From contig UQZN01000018.1 in assembly GCA_900545535.1 (NCBI GenBank), positions 1 through 48,678 of the forward strand: a stretch of 48,678 nt of DNA, in the 5' to 3' direction. Position 1 is the first letter of the stretch; the number at the start of each line of letters is the position of its first letter. Under the pieces are notes generated by a model that was not told the DNA's origin, searched no databases, and worked only from the letters and a program-made list of their open reading frames with translations. The stretch is from an uncultured Phascolarctobacterium sp. Its GTDB lineage: Bacteria > Bacillota > Negativicutes > Acidaminococcales > Acidaminococcaceae. Made by a program: the position numbers and the translations under genes. Positions 33,241-42,768 of the stretch are shown here, piece after piece.

Positions 33241-34905
33241 TTAAAGTGCTTCTTTAAAGGCACTGCCGCCCACAAATTCGCGCAGGATCGAGTTCTGAGG
33301 GATCAGCTCTTTATCCAGCGGCGTTACATGGCTCAGCAGGTCCAGCAGCCTTTGCGCGTTGGTATAAACAGCTTCCGTTTCGGGAACGCCCTGCAGCAAG
33401 GGTTCTGCATATTTTTTCAGCACCGCGAATTCATAGACCAGCGTTGTATTAAAAATAATATCCGCCTCTTCCTGGAACGGGAAGATATATTTTTCTTCAC
33501 CACGGCGCACATCATCCCACAGCTTCAAAGTCATCAAGGCGTCATGCGAACGGAACTGCGAGTCGCGCACCAGCCGGCGCAAAAGCCGCATATCCGTAGT
33601 CTGGATCCTGTTGTATTCATCCAGCGACATCGGCGTCAGCGCGCTGATATAGACCTTCAGCTTGTTACGTGCCGGAACGACGGCGGAAATACGTTCGTTC
33701 AAGCCGTGGATACCTTCGACGATCAGTACCGCATCGTCGCTCAGCTTCAGTTCGCGGCCGCGGTATTCGCGCAGGCCGGTACGGAAATTGTATTTGGGTA
33801 TTTTGACAGTTTCACCTGCCAGCAGCCGCTGCAGATGGTCATTGAACAGTTCCAGATCAATTGCTTCGACGCTCTCAAAGTCATAGGAACCATCGGCTTT
33901 ACGCGGCGTATTCAGGCGTTCTTTGTAATAATCATCCATTGAGATCGGCACAGGCCTGATCCCATTGACGACCAGCTGGATACTCAGCCTTTGCGCGAAA
34001 GTCGTTTTGCCGGACGAAGAAGGCCCGGCAATCAAGACCAGATGCACGTCTTTGCCTTTATCGGTTATCTCATCCGCTATTGCGGCGATCTTTTTCTCGT
34101 GCAGGGCTTCGGCGACCTGAATGATGGTTTTGGCATAGCCAGCTTTGATAATACTGTTGAGCTTGGCCACAGTATTACATTTCAGCATCGTCGACCATTC
34201 TTCCATCTCGTGGAACATTTTATTGAGCTTGGGGCTGTCGACAAAAACGTCCAATTCCTCCATTGCGCCTGGTTCCGGGTAGTTGATGACAATACCGTTT
34301 TCGTAGCTGATCAGCTCGAATAATTTCAGATAGCTGCAATCAGGCAGCATAGGCCCGAAAAAATACTCGCCGCAGTCCTGCAGGAAATAAATCGTCAGCA
34401 GGTGATCTTCCGGTATCGACTGCAACAGCTCCAAACGGTCTTCTTCTTCTCTTTCCCGCAGCAGTTTTTCAGCTTCTTTTTTCGTTATATGCTGATATAC
34501 TATTGGCTCAGCCTGTGCGACCAGCTTTTTCATATAATCTTCCAGTGCCTGCAGATCATATTTGCTGAGCACTATGCCATTGGTTATTTCGCAGAACAAA
34601 GCGCTGCCTAAAGAGTTACGGGCTTCTATTTTTACTTCCGGACGCAGCTTTTTGATGGCTACAAGAAAGAGGAACAGCAAGCTACGTACATAGACTCTCA
34701 TGCCTTCTTCCGTATCACGGACGATAAAGTCAACGCTGCCGTCTTCCATAAGCGGCTTTTGCAGATCGGTACCAATACCTTTGAAAACGCCCTCTACGAT
34801 CGGGCTTTGGTAATTGCCGGCAAAGTCCCGGCTTATTTCCAAAAGCGTCGTTCCTGCAGGATACTCTCTGGTAATATTGTCGGGTAATGTCAATTTAATG
34901 TTCAT
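33241..34905 (-). CDS. TGS-domain uridine kinase-like nucleoside kinase
   Basis: A 554-residue protein with three parts: an N-terminal TGS-like ubiquitin-fold domain (1-60), a threonyl-tRNA-synthetase-like second domain (about 60-250), and a C-terminal uridine kinase/phosphoribulokinase P-loop domain. The P-loop is AGPSSSGKTTFAQRLS near residue 295, followed by SMDDYYKER and LIVEGIHGLN. This architecture is common in Firmicutes and Bacteroidetes and is annotated as a nucleoside kinase. It probably phosphorylates a nucleoside, but the true substrate is not settled. The start has AAGGAG seven bases upstream. A terminator hairpin for the upstream aminotransferase gene ends about 20 bases before this start, so it needs readthrough or an internal promoter. 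Confidence 0.88.
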   Translation of the reverse strand: MNIKLTLPDNITREYPAGTTLLEISRDFAGNYQSPIVEGVFKGIGTDLQKPLMEDGSVDFIVRDTEEGMRVYVRSLLFLFLVAIKKLRPEVKIEARNSLGSALFCEITNGIVLSKYDLQALEDYMKKLVAQAEPIVYQHITKKEAEKLLREREEEDRLELLQSIPEDHLLTIYFLQDCGEYFFGPMLPDCSYLKLFELISYENGIVINYPEPGAMEELDVFVDSPKLNKMFHEMEEWSTMLKCNTVAKLNSIIKAGYAKTIIQVAEALHEKKIAAIADEITDKGKDVHLVLIAGPSSSGKTTFAQRLSIQLVVNGIRPVPISMDDYYKERLNTPRKADGSYDFESVEAIDLELFNDHLQRLLAGETVKIPKYNFRTGLREYRGRELKLSDDAVLIVEGIHGLNERISAVVPARNKLKVYISALTPMSLDEYNRIQTTDMRLLRRLVRDSQFRSHDALMTLKLWDDVRRGEEKYIFPFQEEADIIFNTTLVYEFAVLKKYAEPLLQGVPETEAVYTNAQRLLDLLSHVTPLDKELIPQNSILREFVGGSAFKEAL

Positions 34906-34924
34906 AAATACTCCTTATGGGAAA

Positions 34925-34955
34925 AAAGACCGGAACCTTTTTAGCTCCGGTCTTT
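34925..34955 (-). terminator. Terminator/attenuator abutting the kinase ribosome-binding site
   Basis: The 10-bp stem AAAGACCGGA/TCCGGTCTTT is followed by a T-run on the minus strand and then at once by AAGGAG of the kinase gene. It ends the lysC-aminotransferase transcript; its position would also make it an attenuator for the kinase gene. Confidence 0.75.
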
Positions 34956-34970
34956 GGTTGTTGTTGCATC

Positions 34971-36218
34971 TTATTTTTCTACTGCCTGCATTGCGGCCAT
35001 AACCTTAGCGGCCATACCGGCGATCTTTTTGAGCGGTACCGCGCAGACGGCGATACGGACGCCAGCTGCCAGCGGCACAGCAAAAATATTCTCTTCATGC
35101 AGCTTGTCGCAGATAGCGTCGGGGTTTTTAGCCGGGATGGACAGGAAGAAGCCTGCTACATAAGGCAGCATCGGCAAGCCGCAAGCGGCTGCTTCTTTGG
35201 TGAACAGGTCGGCACGTGCTTTGATCATTTGATAATAGTCGTCACGCTCTTTTTCGGTAGCAGCCAAAAGCTCCGGGTCGCTGTAAATATTAGCCAGCGT
35301 TTTCATGGCCGGACGGTTGATATTGGACCAGGTAGCACGGCTGGTATATTGATTGATAGCGGCAAATTCTTCGATGATCTCTTTGGAAGAGGAAACGCCG
35401 ATCATGGCGCCGGTGCGCTGACCATAGAGTGTAAAGCCTTTCGACATACTGTAGGCCACGATACCAAGAATATTGGCCGGCAGATTGGAGAGCTTTTTGA
35501 AGATTTTGCGCACTTCTTCTTTTTCACCGGCATAATCGATATAAGCAACGTCTAAAAGCAGCGTTACCGTCTTGTCAGTGCCTGCGGTCGCTTCTTTGAT
35601 GATGTCGATAACGCCCTGCAGGTCTGCTTCGCTGAGGCTGTAGCCGGTCGGGTTATGCGCCGGGGTATTGATCATCAGCAGCAGGCTTTTCTGTTTGCCA
35701 AGAATCTCGTTGACTTTGGCCTTTAAAGCCGGCAGATTGTATTTATTGTTTTCGTCCAGCATTTTATAGGTATCCAGCTTACGGCCCATATCCTGGCACA
35801 GGACTTTATACGGCCCCCAGTACCAGTCGGAGGTCAGCGCGGTTTCGCCTGCATCCATATAGTTCCAGATCGCATGATGGATAACGCCGGTACCACCGGC
35901 AGTGGCAACAGCGGCGATATAGCCTTCCGGTCTGGAATTGCCGAAAGCGGCAGTCACTACTTTATCAAGATAGTCCGGCAGGCCGGAAATAGGCGCATAG
36001 GCGATCAGCTCGTTAGTTGCCAGGCCGCGGTAAACCTTTTCGATCGTCGGCAGGCAGACCAGTTTCTCGTCTTCGTCCAAAATAGCGCCGATAGTGGCGT
36101 TGGTAACTTTATCAGCGCCGTATTTGGCTGCTGCGGCAACGGCGGCGGCATTAGCGCCGAAAATTTTATCCTGAGCGGATTTTCCTTTGGCATGGTTAGC
36201 TGCAATACTGGTAATCAT
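34971..36218 (-). CDS. PLP-dependent class I/II aminotransferase
   Basis: A 415-residue fold-type I aminotransferase resembling aspartate/aromatic aminotransferases. Visible features are NTPAHNPTGYSL (Asn contacting PLP), LLDVAYIDYAG (Asp contacting the pyridine nitrogen), the Schiff-base lysine in YSMSKGFTLYGQRTGA and a C-terminal substrate-carboxylate Arg in GVRIAVC. It follows lysC by 45 bp, so a role in the aspartate family (oxaloacetate/aspartate interconversion, or an amino-acid step downstream of aspartokinase) is reasonable. AAGGAGG precedes the start. Confidence 0.88.
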   Translation of the reverse strand: MITSIAANHAKGKSAQDKIFGANAAAVAAAAKYGADKVTNATIGAILDEDEKLVCLPTIEKVYRGLATNELIAYAPISGLPDYLDKVVTAAFGNSRPEGYIAAVATAGGTGVIHHAIWNYMDAGETALTSDWYWGPYKVLCQDMGRKLDTYKMLDENNKYNLPALKAKVNEILGKQKSLLLMINTPAHNPTGYSLSEADLQGVIDIIKEATAGTDKTVTLLLDVAYIDYAGEKEEVRKIFKKLSNLPANILGIVAYSMSKGFTLYGQRTGAMIGVSSSKEIIEEFAAINQYTSRATWSNINRPAMKTLANIYSDPELLAATEKERDDYYQMIKARADLFTKEAAACGLPMLPYVAGFFLSIPAKNPDAICDKLHEENIFAVPLAAGVRIAVCAVPLKKIAGMAAKVMAAMQAVEK

Positions 36219-36263
36219 TTGTAAAAAGCCTCCTTAGTTTATATAAGTCACTTTACTTGCTTT

Positions 36264-37490
36264 TTATTTCGCGCCTTCTGGGAAGAAATGTTCGTGGATA
36301 GCGTTGACAGCGGCTTTGACGTCTTTTTCGGGAACCAGGCAGGAAACGCTGATCTCGGAGGTGCTGATAACGTCGATATTGACGTTGGCTTTAGCCAGCG
36401 CGCCGAACATACCGGCTGCGATACCGGGGCTGCCCAGCATACCCGCACCGACGATAGAAACCTTGGCGACATTGATCTCAATATCGGCTTTATCAAAATG
36501 CATCGTTTCTTTCAGGCTCTCGATAACGCTCATCGCTTCTACCATATCCGTCTGCATCACAGTGAACAGAATATCATTTTTATGATCGGTAGCACTGGCG
36601 CTTTGGACGATCATATCGACATCGATATTGGCATCTGCCAAAGCCGAGAAGATTTTATATGCCACACCAGGTTCATCGCTGACACCGCGAACGGCGATCT
36701 TGGCAACATTAGTATCGTGCGCTACGCCGCGAATAACAAAATTTTTCTCTTGCACTGTGTATTCCTCCCTAATAATAGTTCCGGGTACGTCGTTAAAGGT
36801 AGAACGTACATGGATAGCCACGCCGTTATGCTCGCCATATTCGACGGCGCGCGGCTGCATGACGCCGGCGCCCAGACGGGCCAGCTCCAGCATTTCCACA
36901 AAAGTGATCTCGTCCAGCTTCTGCGCTCCGGCTACGATACGGGGATCGGCAGTATAAACGCCGTCCACATCAGTATAGATATCGCACATATCTGCCTGCA
37001 GACCTGCTGCGATAGCCACAGCGGTAGTATCGCTGCCGCCGCGTCCCAAAGTAGTTATCTGGCCATTGTCAGTAACGCCCTGGAACCCTGCCACGATAAC
37101 GATCTTACCTTCGTCCAGGGCCTGCCTTACCTGCTGGGCCTGAACGTCCAGGATACTGGCTTTAGAGTGCTTATCGTTAGTTTTGATACCCGCCTGCGCA
37201 CCGGTAAAAGATACCGCAGGCTGCCCTTTAGCGCAGAAAGCACTGGCCATCAGGGCAATAGAAACCTGCTCGCCTGTTGCCAGCAGCATATCCAGCTCCC
37301 GTTTTGGCATTTCAGGATTGACTTTAGCAGCTAAAGTCAGCAAATCATCAGTATGGTCGCCCATAGCGGAAACAACCAGGACGATCCTGTCGCCCGGTTG
37401 ACGTTCGCGCAGGATCCGGTCCACGATGCCATGCATCTTCTCAGGTGTCGCAACCGAGCTACCGCCAAACTTTTTCACCAGTGTAGCCAT
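36264..37490 (-). CDS. lysC: Aspartokinase
   Basis: A 408-residue monofunctional aspartate kinase, making 4-phospho-L-aspartate, the first step to lysine, threonine, methionine and diaminopimelate. The kinase domain has KKFGGSSVATPEKM at the start, GRGGSDTTAVAIAA and the YTDVDGVYTADPR motif. Two ACT domains (about 265-405) bind the feedback inhibitor. Length and layout fit the lysine/threonine-sensitive class. A run of six G forms its ribosome-binding site. A promoter is visible at 37569-37597 and no lysine riboswitch is seen in the short leader. Confidence 0.95.
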   Translation of the reverse strand: MATLVKKFGGSSVATPEKMHGIVDRILRERQPGDRIVLVVSAMGDHTDDLLTLAAKVNPEMPKRELDMLLATGEQVSIALMASAFCAKGQPAVSFTGAQAGIKTNDKHSKASILDVQAQQVRQALDEGKIVIVAGFQGVTDNGQITTLGRGGSDTTAVAIAAGLQADMCDIYTDVDGVYTADPRIVAGAQKLDEITFVEMLELARLGAGVMQPRAVEYGEHNGVAIHVRSTFNDVPGTIIREEYTVQEKNFVIRGVAHDTNVAKIAVRGVSDEPGVAYKIFSALADANIDVDMIVQSASATDHKNDILFTVMQTDMVEAMSVIESLKETMHFDKADIEINVAKVSIVGAGMLGSPGIAAGMFGALAKANVNIDVISTSEISVSCLVPEKDVKAAVNAIHEHFFPEGAK

Positions 37491-37568
37491 TTACTTCCCC
37501 CCGTTTGTTAACTTGCCACCCGGAACAATCCATTCCAAGTGCACAGAAAGCATATATTTTCACTAACT

Positions 37569-37597
37569 ATTATCACATTATTTAGTCTTTCGGTCAA
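37569..37597 (-). promoter_or_regulatory. Promoter of lysC
   Basis: On the minus strand TTGACC (37592-37597), a 17-bp spacer and GATAAT (37569-37574), about 75 bp before the start codon. Confidence 0.6.
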
Positions 37598-37650
37598 TAT
37601 CTTCCACAAAATTTTCTTGATTGTATTACATTTTTACACAAAACTGCCTC

Positions 37651-40011
37651 TTATAGATAAATCACCGTCGCGCCGGCGCCGCCTTCATGCAGCGAGGCCA
37701 GTTCCAGCCGTTTCACCGCGCGGTGCGACGACAGATAGGCAGTCAGGCCGGCACGCAAAGCGCCAGTGCCCTTGCCATGGATAATACGCAGCTCCGGCAG
37801 TCCTGCCAGCAATGCGTCGTCGATGCCCTTATCTACTGTCGGTATCGCCTCTTCGATCGTCATGCCGCGCACATCAAGCTCCTGCCTGGTGGCAGCGGTG
37901 CGGGTGACCAGCATATCATGATTATAGCCTTTGCGTTTTTTAGGCCGCAATTCTTCGTTGACTTTGGCTTTACCTTTCACCAGCAGGCAGTTTTTCGCAG
38001 GTACATTGGTTTTTAAGATCCCCACCTGCACTGTCACATCACTGCCGCTGACGGCGACGATCGTGCCGTTTTGCCGCAGCGAAGGTAAAAAGACGGTCTG
38101 CCCTACTTTGGCAGTTTCCTGCGACAGCGGCGTACCTTCCGGCAATGGCGCGTCCTCGCTGAACTGTTTATTCAGCTGCTTGCGTGCGGCTTCGGCGGCG
38201 GCTTCCAGTTTTTTCGCGTCAAAATCTGCCTTCATCGAGCGCAGCTCTTTTAAAATTGCTTCCGATTCACGGCGGCTGCTGCGGTAAATATCATCAGCCT
38301 GTTCACGGGCTTTGCGCAGCATTTCGTTTTTGCGGCGGTCAAGCTCCTGTTTCTGCTTGTGCAGCTCCTGCTTAATACGCTCGCTTTCCAGACGCAGCGT
38401 CTGGATCTCTTTGTTCTGCGTTTCGTATTGGCGGCGCTCGCCTTCCAGTTCATGCAGCACGTCTTCCATATGCACATGCTCCTGATCCAGAAGCTTACCG
38501 GCATTTTCGATGATCGCTTCCGACAGTCCCAGCCTTCTGCTGATATTGAAAGCATTACTGCTGCCAGGAACGCCCATCAGTAATCTGTAGGTCGGGCGCA
38601 GGCTGACCGGGTCAAATTCCACACTGGCGTTTTCCATACCTGTATGCCCATAGGCAAAGGTTTTCAGTTCGCTGTAGTGGGTCGTGATCATCGTCAGCAC
38701 GCCCTGCTCGTGCAGATGCTCCAGCATCGCCATCGCCAGGGCCGCACCCTCGTTAGGGTCAGTACCAGCGCAGATCTCGTCCACCAGCACCAGATCGCCG
38801 CCGCGGACTTCGTTTAAAATCTCTACCAGATTGGTCATGTGCCCGGAAAAGGTACTCAGACTTTGCTCGATACTCTGCTCGTCGCCGATATCGGCATAAA
38901 TAGCCCTGAATACCGGCATTTTAGCGCTGCGGGCAGGCAGAAACAAACCGGCCTGCGCCATCAAAGCAAACAGTCCGACGGCTTTTAAAGCTACGGTTTT
39001 ACCGCCGGTATTAGGGCCGGTGATCAAAAGGGTATTAAAATCGCCGCCCAGTTCTATATCCAGCGGCACTACCTGATTTTGGTCCAGCAGCGGATGACGG
39101 CCCTGCACGATCTCGACCTTGCCGCCCAAATGCAGCATGGGACGTACGGCCTTCTGCTGCTGCGCCAGATAAGCACGGGCACAGATAACATCAAGCTTGG
39201 TAAGGATCTCGACGCCGGCAGTCAGCTGCTCGCAGTCTGCACCGACGCTGCCTGACAGCTGCCGCAGGATCCGTTCGACTTCTTCTTTTTCTTCGGCCAT
39301 ATATTTTTTGATGTCGTTGTTCAGGTTGACGACTGCCATAGGCTCAATAAACAGCGTTGCGCCGCTGCCGGACTGATCGTGAACGACCCCCGGAAAATTG
39401 AGCTTGTATTCCTGCTTGATCGGAATGACATATCTGTCGCCGCGCATGGTTACCAGCGCGTCCTGAAAATATTTTTGATTATTGGGATCATGCAGGACCT
39501 TTTCCAGCTGCTCGCGCACGCGGTTTTTCGCTATCTGGATACCGGTCCGCAGTCCGCCCAGCTTGGTCGAAGCGCTGTCCTTGATCTCGCCTTTTTCAGA
39601 AATAGCATTTTCCAGCTGTTTTTCCAAACGCGGCAGCGTCTGCAAAGCTTCGGCATAGCCAGCCAAAGTCGGAGCCAGCTCGTGCTCCTCCTGCAAAAAG
39701 GTCTTGATCTGGCGGATCGCCGCGGCCGTACTGCCGATCTCCATCAGGGTTTCTGCTTCCAGCACCGCCCCTAATTGGGCATGCTTAACGGCTGCCACAA
39801 TATTATGCGCGCCGCCGAAGGGAAATCTTTTGCCTTCATCTAACAGGCGCAGGGCCTCGGCTGTTTCTTCCTGCAGGCGCTTAACAACGCTGAACTCACT
39901 TTCCGTGCGGATCGCTAAAGCCTGCGCCTTCCCCAGTGACGTAGCCGTCTTACCGGCCAGCATCGCTTTTACTTTATCAAATTCTAATGTTTTAACAGCA
40001 AATCTTGCCAT
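37651..40011 (-). CDS. mutS2: Endonuclease MutS2
   Basis: A 786-residue protein with the MutS2 layout: core and lever domains, an ABC-type ATPase (Walker A GPNTGGKT near residue 332, Walker B LVLVDEICAGTDPNEG), a long coiled-coil/KOW-like linker (520-640, rich in Glu, Arg and Gln) and a C-terminal Smr nuclease domain (LDVRGMTIEEA, IHGKGTGALR). Members suppress homologous recombination and act in ribosome rescue in Bacillus. It is the last gene of the tight gltX-inhibitor-zapA-U32-mutS2 run, starting nine bases after the U32 stop, with AAGGAG upstream. Confidence 0.95.
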   Translation of the reverse strand: MARFAVKTLEFDKVKAMLAGKTATSLGKAQALAIRTESEFSVVKRLQEETAEALRLLDEGKRFPFGGAHNIVAAVKHAQLGAVLEAETLMEIGSTAAAIRQIKTFLQEEHELAPTLAGYAEALQTLPRLEKQLENAISEKGEIKDSASTKLGGLRTGIQIAKNRVREQLEKVLHDPNNQKYFQDALVTMRGDRYVIPIKQEYKLNFPGVVHDQSGSGATLFIEPMAVVNLNNDIKKYMAEEKEEVERILRQLSGSVGADCEQLTAGVEILTKLDVICARAYLAQQQKAVRPMLHLGGKVEIVQGRHPLLDQNQVVPLDIELGGDFNTLLITGPNTGGKTVALKAVGLFALMAQAGLFLPARSAKMPVFRAIYADIGDEQSIEQSLSTFSGHMTNLVEILNEVRGGDLVLVDEICAGTDPNEGAALAMAMLEHLHEQGVLTMITTHYSELKTFAYGHTGMENASVEFDPVSLRPTYRLLMGVPGSSNAFNISRRLGLSEAIIENAGKLLDQEHVHMEDVLHELEGERRQYETQNKEIQTLRLESERIKQELHKQKQELDRRKNEMLRKAREQADDIYRSSRRESEAILKELRSMKADFDAKKLEAAAEAARKQLNKQFSEDAPLPEGTPLSQETAKVGQTVFLPSLRQNGTIVAVSGSDVTVQVGILKTNVPAKNCLLVKGKAKVNEELRPKKRKGYNHDMLVTRTAATRQELDVRGMTIEEAIPTVDKGIDDALLAGLPELRIIHGKGTGALRAGLTAYLSSHRAVKRLELASLHEGGAGATVIYL

Positions 40012-40020
40012 AATTACTCC

Positions 40021-42489
40021 TTATAATACGCCGCGGAAATAATGCCCCCTGGTCGTATGCGGCAGGTTTTCCGCAACTTCGCGGTCGCCCCGCAGCACTT
40101 CCTTATACAGCGTTACCAAAGACGCAGTTTCTTCATCAGTATAATTGCGCGCGTCCAAACGCAGACGGCCGACACCGATACTTTCCATGTGCCTGACATT
40201 GGTCAGCATCGACAGGTCATGCGCGTTCAAAATATGCATCCGGCAGTTCTGGTCGGTAACGACAGGAAATTTTGCATCCTTGCGGTCGCTCAAAAACAAC
40301 TGCTCACGGCAGTTAAATTTGCAGGCGCCCTGATGCAGGTCACCTAAAAAGCTGCCGCCTACGCAATATTCAGAAACCATCATTTCGATCCGGCCCTGTA
40401 CCATACATTCCACAGGAACGGGGCTGACTGCGGCTAAATGCTCTACCTGTGCCATTGTCAGCTCCGCCGACAGGGTCGCGCCCACGGCGCCCTGTTCCCG
40501 CCAGAATTCCAGATTCTGATCGTTATAGATATTCAAAGACATATCGGCCCATAAGGGCAAACCGCTGTATTGACGTGCCAGCTGCCACAAGCCGATGTTA
40601 CTGATATAAACAGCGTCCGGCTTTAGCTGCTGCCAGCAGGCAAACAGCTCGGCAAAATACGGCAGCTGCCCTTCTTTGACGATACGCGGCGTCGCTGCGG
40701 CCCATTTTTTACCATAATTTTGAGCAAGCCCTGCTACTTCGGCATAAGCCTGCTGCGGCAGCTGTCTGCTGCCAAAAATATCGCCGCCGAAAATAATGTA
40801 ATCAGCGCCTCCGGCCAAAGCAGCCTGGGCTTTAGCGGCAGTATCAGCATGCACCGTCAAAAGCGCGTGCCTGCTGCGGCTGATTTTCTCAGGCGGCACC
40901 AGATCGCGCGGCACTTTATGACGCTGTGCGCGCACCGGCGCAAAAGCCTCCAGACGGGCAGCGTCCAAAGCCTCAGCCGCCAAACGGCGGGCCTCGTTGA
41001 TCTCGCTCATCGGCACCATGACGTTTTCATCACATTCCAGCACCAGATCAGCCAATACATATTCCGTAGTGCCCAGGCGGTCCACCTGTTTACGCACTGT
41101 TTCTTCATTTAAAGCATGCTTGCGGGCAGGCTCTACAATAAACTGTGTTTCACCATAGCCGGTATTGCCCTCATCGTCAGTCAGCAATATCGTCATCGGG
41201 CTGCCTGATCTTGCTGTTACCAAAGCGCTTACGGGAATACGGCGTTTAGCCTTTTCGCCAAAAAACTGTGCGGCATATGTCATCAGACGGTTATCAAAGG
41301 TCCTAAAAACACGGTCATTCATTTTAATGCCATGGGGCACATCAATAGTGACCTGCGAACCTGCCGCAGCAACGCTTACTTCCTGTCCGTTCTGCAAAAG
41401 TGACGTCACCGTAGTGCCAACACGACCACCTACGCTGACCCAAAACTCCAACCCGTCCTCCAGATGCAGTTCTTTATCCAGTTTCAACGTCGCTTTATTA
41501 TTGGCTTTATCCAGCTTGACGACACGGCCTACCAAAACGCCGCGGTTATTAGGACGCCGGTCGCTCATCATCTCTTTGCCGGGACGGTCCAGCAAATAAG
41601 CCGTTGTAAAATCACGGTTGAAGATCTGCTCGATATTGGCAAAATCTTCCTCCGGCACCTGATAATTACCGGAAAGATAACTGTCGATAGCCCTGCGATA
41701 GGCATCGACAACAACGGCTACATATTCAGGCCGCTTCATGCGTCCTTCGATTTTGTATGAAGTAACGCCGGCTTCGATCAGCTGCGGCAAAATCTCTAAA
41801 GTATTCAGATCCTTCGGGCTCAGCAGATATTGTCCGGCATCCTTACCGCTCAGCAGATCTTCGCCAGCTGCGTTCACCAGCTTATACGGCAGGCGGCAGG
41901 GCTGCGCACAGCGTCCACGGTTGCCGCTGCGGCCGCCGATCAAGCTGCTCATCAGGCACTGGCCCGAATAGCAGACGCACAAAGCGCCATGGATAAAAAC
42001 TTCGATCTCTGTTTCCGTGCCCTGACAGATCGTCTTTATTTCTTCCAGGCTCAGCTCACGTGCCAGGACCACACGTTCCATCCCGGCGGCGGCAGCAAGC
42101 GTCACCCCTTCGGAATTAGTGACCGTCATCTGCGTACTGGCATGCAAAGGCAGGTCCGGCACGATTTGCCGGGCCAGACGGATCACTCCCAGATCCTGCA
42201 CGATAATACCGTCGATACCCACATTGTTTAAAAACAGCAGATAGTCGGCCAGCTCGCTCAACTCACTGTCATCGACCAGCGTGTTGACCGTGATATACAG
42301 CCGCACACGATGCATATGCGCAAAGTAAACAGCCTTCTGCATTTCCTCGCGGTCAAAATTACTAGCATACTGACGGGCGCCAAAGGCTTTGCCGCCCATA
42401 TATACAGCATCGGCGCCGGCATTCACCGCTGCCTCCAACGCTTCCCAGCTCCCGGCGGGGGCGAGCAGTTCGATGGTTTGCTTTTTCAT
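40021..42489 (-). CDS. U32 family peptidase (DUF3656-containing)
   Basis: An 822-residue protein with a U32 TIM-barrel domain at 1-300. ELLAPAGSWEALEAAVNAGADAVY opens it, and the signature is FIHGALCVCYSGQCLMSS with GNRGRCAQPCR. A middle beta-rich DUF3656-type region (about 380-520) and a second barrel-like half ending in a cysteine-bearing EYCVGG...GACKFNCREQ segment follow. The cysteines resemble the iron-sulfur site of the related RlhA and UbiU/UbiV proteins, so RNA hydroxylation is as likely as proteolysis. It sits 18 bp after zapA and nine before mutS2. Confidence 0.9.
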   Translation of the reverse strand: MKKQTIELLAPAGSWEALEAAVNAGADAVYMGGKAFGARQYASNFDREEMQKAVYFAHMHRVRLYITVNTLVDDSELSELADYLLFLNNVGIDGIIVQDLGVIRLARQIVPDLPLHASTQMTVTNSEGVTLAAAAGMERVVLARELSLEEIKTICQGTETEIEVFIHGALCVCYSGQCLMSSLIGGRSGNRGRCAQPCRLPYKLVNAAGEDLLSGKDAGQYLLSPKDLNTLEILPQLIEAGVTSYKIEGRMKRPEYVAVVVDAYRRAIDSYLSGNYQVPEEDFANIEQIFNRDFTTAYLLDRPGKEMMSDRRPNNRGVLVGRVVKLDKANNKATLKLDKELHLEDGLEFWVSVGGRVGTTVTSLLQNGQEVSVAAAGSQVTIDVPHGIKMNDRVFRTFDNRLMTYAAQFFGEKAKRRIPVSALVTARSGSPMTILLTDDEGNTGYGETQFIVEPARKHALNEETVRKQVDRLGTTEYVLADLVLECDENVMVPMSEINEARRLAAEALDAARLEAFAPVRAQRHKVPRDLVPPEKISRSRHALLTVHADTAAKAQAALAGGADYIIFGGDIFGSRQLPQQAYAEVAGLAQNYGKKWAAATPRIVKEGQLPYFAELFACWQQLKPDAVYISNIGLWQLARQYSGLPLWADMSLNIYNDQNLEFWREQGAVGATLSAELTMAQVEHLAAVSPVPVECMVQGRIEMMVSEYCVGGSFLGDLHQGACKFNCREQLFLSDRKDAKFPVVTDQNCRMHILNAHDLSMLTNVRHMESIGVGRLRLDARNYTDEETASLVTLYKEVLRGDREVAENLPHTTRGHYFRGVL

Positions 42490-42507
42490 TAACTAAAAAC
42501 CTCTTCT

Positions 42508-42753
42508 CTAAATGTCCTTCGCCGCTTTCAGCAAGGCTTCATATTCACGGCGCAAGGTGTATAACTCGCCCGCCAGATCCAGTGCCGCCCAGACGGCGAC
42601 CTTGGAGGTAGTGACTAAATGCTGGCTTGTCGCCAGCTTCTGCATTTTCTGATCGACCATGGCTGCGATCGCATCCACGTCAGCCCGCGGCAGATCGGTC
42701 TTTAAAGTGTATTCCTCATTAAAAATTTTCACGGTAACGGCAGTTTTTTCCAT
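42508..42753 (-). CDS. zapA: Cell division protein ZapA
   Basis: An 81-residue ZapA. The N-terminal beta-strand part (VTVKIFNEEYTLKTDLP) and a C-terminal coiled-coil helix (VAVWAALDLAGELYTLRREYEALLK) are both present. ZapA bundles FtsZ filaments at the Z-ring. The start has GGAGG close upstream; it lies 15 bp after the inhibitor-like gene. The link with mutS2 and U32 genes is common in Firmicutes. Confidence 0.9.
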   Translation of the reverse strand: MEKTAVTVKIFNEEYTLKTDLPRADVDAIAAMVDQKMQKLATSQHLVTTSKVAVWAALDLAGELYTLRREYEALLKAAKDI

Positions 42754-42768
42754 TTCCGACCTCCGTTA

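Noticed and set aside
37687..42231. Many long open frames on the plus strand opposite mutS2 and the U32 peptidase gene
   Set aside because: They are antisense shadows of well-recognised proteins, have no family motifs and no ribosome-binding sites.
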